Below are positions 12,786 through 16,904 of a stretch of DNA of 16,904 nt, piece by piece. This DNA comes from CAZSGN01 sp964606415. GTDB lineage: Bacteria; Bacteroidota; Bacteroidia; Bacteroidales; JBBRXJ01. Each line of letters opens with the position of its first letter. Position 1 is the stretch's first letter. A program made the translations under genes and the position numbers. The stretch is taken from positions 1 through 16,904 of the forward strand of contig CAZSGN010000025.1 in NCBI GenBank assembly GCA_964606415.1, in the 5' to 3' direction. A model generated the notes under the pieces. That model searched no databases and was not told the origin of the DNA. It saw only the letters and a list, made by a program, of their open reading frames with translations.

Positions 12786-14123
12786 ATGGAACTTTGGTCT
12801 AAAGGAAATAGTCAAATTAACGAGGAAGTCAGGAGGTTTACTGTTGGCAAAGACCGGGAATTAGATATTTACCTCGCCAAATGGGATGTGGTTGGGAGCA
12901 TCGCTCATGCACGAATGCTCGCGGAAGTGGGATTAATCACTGAAAAAGAAGCCAACTTGCTTGAAGCTGAATTGAAATTAATCCATGCAGAAATCCTTGC
13001 TGGTGATTTCAAAATTGATGAAGGTGTCGAGGACGTTCATTCGCAGGTTGAATTTATTTTAACCCGGCGGCTTGGAGATACAGGAAAGAAAATTCATAGC
13101 GGCCGGAGCAGAAACGACCAGGTTTTGGTTGACACCAAATTATTTCTAAGAGATCAGTTAAAAGAGATGGTCACGCATTCAAGAAAGCTTTTTGATCTCT
13201 TGATTGAAAAGAGTGAGGAGTATAAAGACATTTTAATGCCTGGTTACACGCATCTCCAGGTAGCCATGCCTTCTTCTTTTGGCTTGTGGTTCGGGGCTTA
13301 TGCCGAAAGCATTTCTGATGACCTCCTTCTTTTTAAAGCTGCATATGAGATTGTCGATCAAAATCCGCTGGGATCAGCCGCGGGTTATGGGTCGTCTTTT
13401 CCCCTTGATCGAAGGATGACAACTGAATTACTTGGATTCAGAGATTTGAGCTATAATGTGATTAATGCCCAGATGGGCAGAGGAAAAGCTGAACGGGTTG
13501 TTGCAGTGGCAATTGCTTCTTTGGCTGCAACTATTGGCCGGCTGGCGATGGATAGTTGCTTGTTTGCCAATCAGAATTTTGGTTTTATCCGGTTTCCTGA
13601 TGAACTTACTACTGGTTCAAGTATCATGCCTCATAAAAAAAACCCGGATGTTTTTGAATTAATCAGAGCCCGGTGCAATCGTTTACAGTCCCTGCCTCAA
13701 GATTTGGCACAAGTAATGACGAATCTTCCTTCGGGGTATCATCGTGATTTACAGCAAGCTAAAGAATTGATTATTCCCGCCATTGATGAAATGAGGGATT
13801 GTATACAAATGACGGGATTGATGTTGGCGAATGTAACTGTCAACAAGAATATTCTCGATCAGGATGTATACCAGTATCTTTTTAGTGTGGAGGAAGTCAA
13901 TAAGTTGGTTAACCAGGGCATGCCTTTTAGGGATGCTTATATGAAAGTTGGCAAGCTTATTGAAGAAGGTTCTTTTTCATCAAATAAAAAAGTAAACCAT
14001 ACTCATGAGGGGAGTATTGGAAACTTATGCAATGATCAAATTGTGGCTAAAACCGATCAGTTAATACAAGAATTTCATTTCGAACGAGCAGGGAAGGCCA
14101 TCGAAGAACTATTAAAAAAATAG
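12786..14123 (+). CDS. argH: Argininosuccinate lyase
   Basis: ArgH splits argininosuccinate into arginine and fumarate, the last step of arginine synthesis. The 445 residues match the family length. The fumarate-lyase superfamily signature GSSIMPHKKNPD (277-288) carries the catalytic serine loop. HSGRSRNDQV (104-113) and GYTHLQ (153-158, with the catalytic-site histidine H156) are the other conserved blocks. It lies six bases after argG and 27 bases before proB on the same strand. No irregularity was seen. Confidence 0.98.
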   Translation: MELWSKGNSQINEEVRRFTVGKDRELDIYLAKWDVVGSIAHARMLAEVGLITEKEANLLEAELKLIHAEILAGDFKIDEGVEDVHSQVEFILTRRLGDTGKKIHSGRSRNDQVLVDTKLFLRDQLKEMVTHSRKLFDLLIEKSEEYKDILMPGYTHLQVAMPSSFGLWFGAYAESISDDLLLFKAAYEIVDQNPLGSAAGYGSSFPLDRRMTTELLGFRDLSYNVINAQMGRGKAERVVAVAIASLAATIGRLAMDSCLFANQNFGFIRFPDELTTGSSIMPHKKNPDVFELIRARCNRLQSLPQDLAQVMTNLPSGYHRDLQQAKELIIPAIDEMRDCIQMTGLMLANVTVNKNILDQDVYQYLFSVEEVNKLVNQGMPFRDAYMKVGKLIEEGSFSSNKKVNHTHEGSIGNLCNDQIVAKTDQLIQEFHFERAGKAIEELLKK

Positions 14124-14150
14124 AAAAAAAAACACCATTCGCAAAATATT

Positions 14151-14954
14151 ATGCAAGACCGGGCAAAATTAAAAGAGAGCAATAAAATCATTATTAAGGT
14201 TGGGACGTCAAGTTTAACATATCCTAACGGGAAGATTAATTTTGATCGTATTGAGCGGCTTACGCGGGTTATTGCTGATTTACAGAATAGTGGCAAACAG
14301 GTTGTATTGGTTTCTTCAGGGGCCATTGCTGTTGGATCGGGGAAGTTGCATCGTGAAAAAAAACCTCGTTCGATCGCGGAAAAACAAGCACTTGCTGCTG
14401 TAGGCCAGGCTGAGCTGGTACGTATCTATCAAAAATTTTTTGGAGAATATAATCAACTGGTTGCTCAGATTTTGCTGACAAGAGATGTTGTTACGGACAG
14501 GCTTAAGAGCAAGAATGCGCGTAATACGTTAAATACCTTGCTGAAAATGAATATTATCCCTGTGATCAATGAAAATGATACGGTCGCCACTGATGAGATT
14601 GCTCACCTCGGTTATGGGGATAATGACCGTTTATCTGCTGATGTAGCTTGTTTGATCGAAGGAGATGTATTGATCATTCTTTCTGATATTGACGGGCTTT
14701 TCTCAAATGATCCGAAAGTGGATGCCAGTGCTACTTTTATTAATAAGGTGGTGGATATTACTCCTGAGATTGAGAAAATTGCTGACGGCACCAATGGGAA
14801 ATTTGCTAAAGGTGGCATGGCGACTAAAATAATGGCTGCCAGGATATGTGCCGAGCATGGTGTGTACACGGTTATTGCTAATGGAAATGATCCCGCGGTG
14901 ATCAATGAAGTACTTCAGGGCAAAGATATCGGGACGCTTTTTGTTGCTGGTTAG
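14151..14954 (+). CDS. proB: Glutamate 5-kinase, catalytic domain only
   Basis: ProB phosphorylates glutamate to glutamyl 5-phosphate, the first step of proline synthesis. The amino acid kinase domain is complete: KVGTSSL (16-22), VSSGAIAVGSGK (54-65), NENDTVA (140-146), GDNDRLSA (156-163), SDIDGLF (178-184) and GGMATK (221-226). At 267 residues it is about 100 shorter than E. coli ProB because the C-terminal PUA domain is absent; the sequence stops soon after GTLF, where that domain would begin. PUA-less glutamate kinases are known in other bacteria, so this is not evidence of decay. It follows argH by 27 bases. No proA follows, so glutamyl phosphate reductase must be encoded elsewhere. Confidence 0.93.
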   Translation: MQDRAKLKESNKIIIKVGTSSLTYPNGKINFDRIERLTRVIADLQNSGKQVVLVSSGAIAVGSGKLHREKKPRSIAEKQALAAVGQAELVRIYQKFFGEYNQLVAQILLTRDVVTDRLKSKNARNTLNTLLKMNIIPVINENDTVATDEIAHLGYGDNDRLSADVACLIEGDVLIILSDIDGLFSNDPKVDASATFINKVVDITPEIEKIADGTNGKFAKGGMATKIMAARICAEHGVYTVIANGNDPAVINEVLQGKDIGTLFVAG

Positions 14955-15109
14955 TAGAATGCCTGTTAAAATATTCTTTATACCTGAGTTGAATTATATG
15001 AGTTGTGAGTGACGTGAAATGGCGTTTTACTCAGATATAAGGTATCATTGGGGTTAAAGGATATATATTCGCAGCTTTTGGTGCTTGGGGTAAATAAATC
15101 CCGGAAAAG

Positions 15110-15135
15110 TGTAACAAACAGGAAATTAAATCGTC
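15110..15135 (+). promoter_or_regulatory. Putative ECF-type promoter (TGTAAC, 16 bases, CGTC)
   Basis: TGTAAC (15110-15115) and CGTC (15132-15135) are separated by exactly 16 bases, the spacing of ECF sigma promoters (an AAC-type -35 and a CGTC-type -10). It lies 24 bases upstream of the sigma factor ATG. The arrangement suggests that the sigma factor transcribes its own operon, as is common for the group. Confidence 0.6.
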
Positions 15136-15159
15136 ATAACTAATGAAGATTCTGAGCTT

Positions 15160-15645
15160 ATGAATACAGCTGAATTTAATCGGTGTGTTGATCAGTATTC
15201 TGATGCAGCTTACAGGTTTATCCTTAAGAATATCAGGGATGCTGAAAAAGCTCAGGATATTATCCAGGATGCTTTTGAGAAACTATGGTTGAATGCAGAA
15301 AAAGTGGAGGCAGCTAAAGCAAAATCATACCTGTTTACAACAGCATATCATAAAATGATTGATGTGATCAGGAAAGAGAAGCACCAAACACAAATGGATG
15401 AGGTTGATTATAATAAACATGCCCATTCAGAGCAATATTCGGATTTGCAGGAGATATTGCATCAGGCAGTACAGAAATTACCTGAAAAGCAAAGAACAGT
15501 ATTGATGCTAAGGGATTACGAAGGATATTCGTACAAGGAAATTGGGGATATTACAGGGTTAAATGAAGCGCAGGTTAAAGTGTATATTTACAGGGCGCGG
15601 GTTTTTTTAAAAGATTATATTGGTGATATAGAACATGTATTATAA
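15160..15645 (+). CDS. RNA polymerase sigma factor, ECF subfamily
   Basis: This 161-residue protein has the two domains of an ECF sigma factor. Sigma region 2 (about 10-72) includes DAEKAQDIIQDAFEKLWLN and the DVIRKEK end that contacts the -10 element. Region 4 (about 100-152) includes LPEKQRTVLMLRDYEGYSYKE followed by the helix-turn-helix IGDITGLNEAQVKVYIYRAR. No extra C-terminal domain is present, and the linker carries no zinc motif. The ATG at 15160 lies 24 bases after an ECF-type promoter. The next gene starts six bases after the stop and encodes a probable membrane anti-sigma factor, so activity is probably controlled by sequestration. Confidence 0.94.
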   Translation: MNTAEFNRCVDQYSDAAYRFILKNIRDAEKAQDIIQDAFEKLWLNAEKVEAAKAKSYLFTTAYHKMIDVIRKEKHQTQMDEVDYNKHAHSEQYSDLQEILHQAVQKLPEKQRTVLMLRDYEGYSYKEIGDITGLNEAQVKVYIYRARVFLKDYIGDIEHVL

Positions 15646-15651
15646 AGCGAC

Positions 15652-16722
15652 ATGAAAGTTCAATTGGATGAGACTAATTATGAAGCTTTTTTGACGGATT
15701 ACCTGGATGGTAATCTTGATGAAAATGAGGTGCAGGAGTTGCAACGCTTCCTGGATAATCATCCTGACCTTAATTCGGGAATAATGGAATCTGGTGAGGT
15801 TTTGTGTTTAGATCCTCCGGGAATTGTATTTGATGGCAAGGCGGCTTTCAAAAGAATTGCCCCCGGAGCTCCTGTTGATCAATATAACCGGGATGCTTAT
15901 TGTATTGCTTATATGGAAGGTGATCTTGATGATTTTTCCAGGAGGCAATTTGAAAAAGAAGTAGAGAGTAATGCTTCCTTGAGATATTTTTTTCATCGTT
16001 ATCACCATGCTGTTATTAAGCCGGATCATGAGGTTGTTTTTCCCCGGAAAGCTCAAATCAAACGGGGTAAAAGTTTTTCTATGCGTAAATCTGTATTCAT
16101 GCCGATGATGGCTGCTGCTGTTATTTTTATTGCGGTTGGCATTCATTGGTTTAGAGAGGCCGTGACTGTTTCTGAAGAACTTGCATATACCCCTGAAATG
16201 GAGATGTCTTTACAGCCTATGAAACTTGATTATGCAAGGACACCCATGTTACGTCCGGCACCTCCGGAAAATGCACAGGAGCAGGATAAGATCGCACAAA
16301 AACAACAAAAAAAACCGGCTAAGCAGGATGTTGATCAGGATCGTCGCCATAAAGCACCGGCATTGCAACCCAGGTTTCATGTCCGGGATGTTGGCCGTAT
16401 GGAGCCTAACCTTAACCCAGCTCCGATTAATTATCGTGAAATTGTTTATGCAGCTGATTTGAAAAACGGTAGAAAAGCCTTGCCTGGTAGAGTTATTGAG
16501 TTATTTAAGACAGAAGTATTAAAAATGGAAAAACCAAATGCCATGATCACGGGGTGGGATGTAGCATATCTTGGGATTCATACTTTTAATCGTATAGCAG
16601 GCACAAGGCTTGAGGTGACCAGGAATTATGATGGGGATAGTAATACAAAATCACTGGCCATAGAACCTCAGCTTTTCCGTCAGGCAGAAATGCAGAAGAG
16701 TGGTCAAGAAAGAGATAATTAG
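15652..16722 (+). CDS. Membrane protein, probable anti-sigma factor with duplicated N-terminal module
   Basis: This 356-residue protein has one transmembrane segment (about 147-166). The cytoplasmic half carries two similar helical units: YEAFLTDYLDGNLDENEVQE (about 10-29) and DAYCIAYMEGDLDDFSRRQF (about 81-100). Both have the [YF]-x-G-[DN]-L-[DN] pattern of short anti-sigma modules, and neither has the HxxxCxxC zinc motif. The periplasmic half begins with a charged, proline- and glutamine-rich linker (about 200-240) and ends in a region with no recognised domain. The gene starts six bases after the ECF sigma stop. Function as the partner of that sigma factor is inferred from position and layout. 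The transmembrane span and N-in topology fit an envelope-sensing role. Confidence 0.78.
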   Translation: MKVQLDETNYEAFLTDYLDGNLDENEVQELQRFLDNHPDLNSGIMESGEVLCLDPPGIVFDGKAAFKRIAPGAPVDQYNRDAYCIAYMEGDLDDFSRRQFEKEVESNASLRYFFHRYHHAVIKPDHEVVFPRKAQIKRGKSFSMRKSVFMPMMAAAVIFIAVGIHWFREAVTVSEELAYTPEMEMSLQPMKLDYARTPMLRPAPPENAQEQDKIAQKQQKKPAKQDVDQDRRHKAPALQPRFHVRDVGRMEPNLNPAPINYREIVYAADLKNGRKALPGRVIELFKTEVLKMEKPNAMITGWDVAYLGIHTFNRIAGTRLEVTRNYDGDSNTKSLAIEPQLFRQAEMQKSGQERDN

Positions 16723-16730
16723 ATAAATTT

Positions 16731-16783
16731 ATACTTTATGCTTATGGTTAAGGTTTTGCGGGTGTAAAAGTAAAGTATTTTTT
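16731..16783 (+). terminator. Weak terminator-like structure after the anti-sigma gene
   Basis: ATACTTTA (16731-16738) and TAAAGTAT (16771-16778) are perfect reverse complements, and the right arm runs into six T. The 32-base loop is long and the stem is AT-rich, so efficient termination is doubtful. It begins 9 bases after the stop codon. Confidence 0.35.
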
Positions 16784-16846
16784 CTCTTTTCCGATCGTTT
16801 GTGTACAGGATAAATTATTAAAATTGCTTAATTTGAGGAATAAGAA

Positions 16847-16904
16847 ATATGGGTTCTACCACTAATTTAATGAAAGCTTGCAATTTGTTTATATGTAGAT
16901 AAAA
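16847..16904 (+). repeat. Dispersed repeat, copy B (cut by window end)
   Basis: This 58-base stretch is the second copy of the repeat at 1812-1867, in the same orientation and about 15 kb away. It differs at two substitutions and two single-base gaps. It continues to the last base of the window, so its right limit is unknown. It lies 124 bases beyond the anti-sigma stop codon. Confidence 0.85.

Noticed and set aside
15004..15034. TGAGT/ACTCA inverted repeat between proB and the sigma gene
   Set aside because: A five-base stem with a loop of about twenty bases is expected by chance; no T-run follows.

Overview
The window (38-40% G+C by eye) reads as chromosomal DNA of a member of the Bacteroidota, probably of the Bacteroidales/Marinilabiliales type. 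Evidence: several promoters fit the TAnnTTTG -7 box of this phylum, Shine-Dalgarno sequences are weak, the secreted proteins have Bacteroidota-style leaders, and the gene families (a SiaB/SiaC pair, an ABCG-like transporter with a TerB-like N-terminus, an ECF sigma factor with a membrane anti-sigma) are common there. No phage, plasmid, CRISPR, rRNA or tRNA gene was seen. The genus cannot be fixed from this sequence alone.

Layout. 1-1714 (minus): the promoter-proximal end of a suf Fe-S cluster operon, sufB then sufC, with sufC cut by the window edge. Upstream of it lie a -7 box, a 25-bp dyad, one copy of a dispersed repeat and a 60-bp array of 8-bp repeats. 2089-2622 (minus): a secreted protein of unknown function. 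2886-3890 (plus): a GT9 heptosyltransferase-like enzyme that looks leaderless. 4096-5044 (plus): a SiaB-like kinase and SiaC-like phosphoprotein pair, ending at a strong terminator shared with the convergent operon. 9668-5190 (minus): a tight three-gene unit of lipoprotein, small secreted protein and a 1044-residue ABC transporter. 9669-10564: an 896-bp gap with no credible gene but many inverted repeats. 11425-10565 (minus): a DUF89/ARMT1-like protein, divergent from argG. 11544-14954 (plus): argG-argH-proB, joining the last two steps of arginine synthesis to the first step of proline synthesis. 15160-16722 (plus): an ECF sigma factor and a membrane protein that looks like its anti-sigma factor, behind a promoter that looks sigma-autoregulated. 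The right edge carries the second copy of the dispersed repeat.

Nothing here is clearly a new defence or mobile system. The points most worth pursuing are: the lipoprotein/secreted protein/ABC operon; the two copies of a 56-58-bp repeat 15 kb apart; the hairpin-rich 896-bp gap, which includes a motif present three times in alternating orientation; the SiaB/SiaC pair without adjacent SiaA or SiaD; and the sigma/anti-sigma pair with a duplicated N-terminal module.
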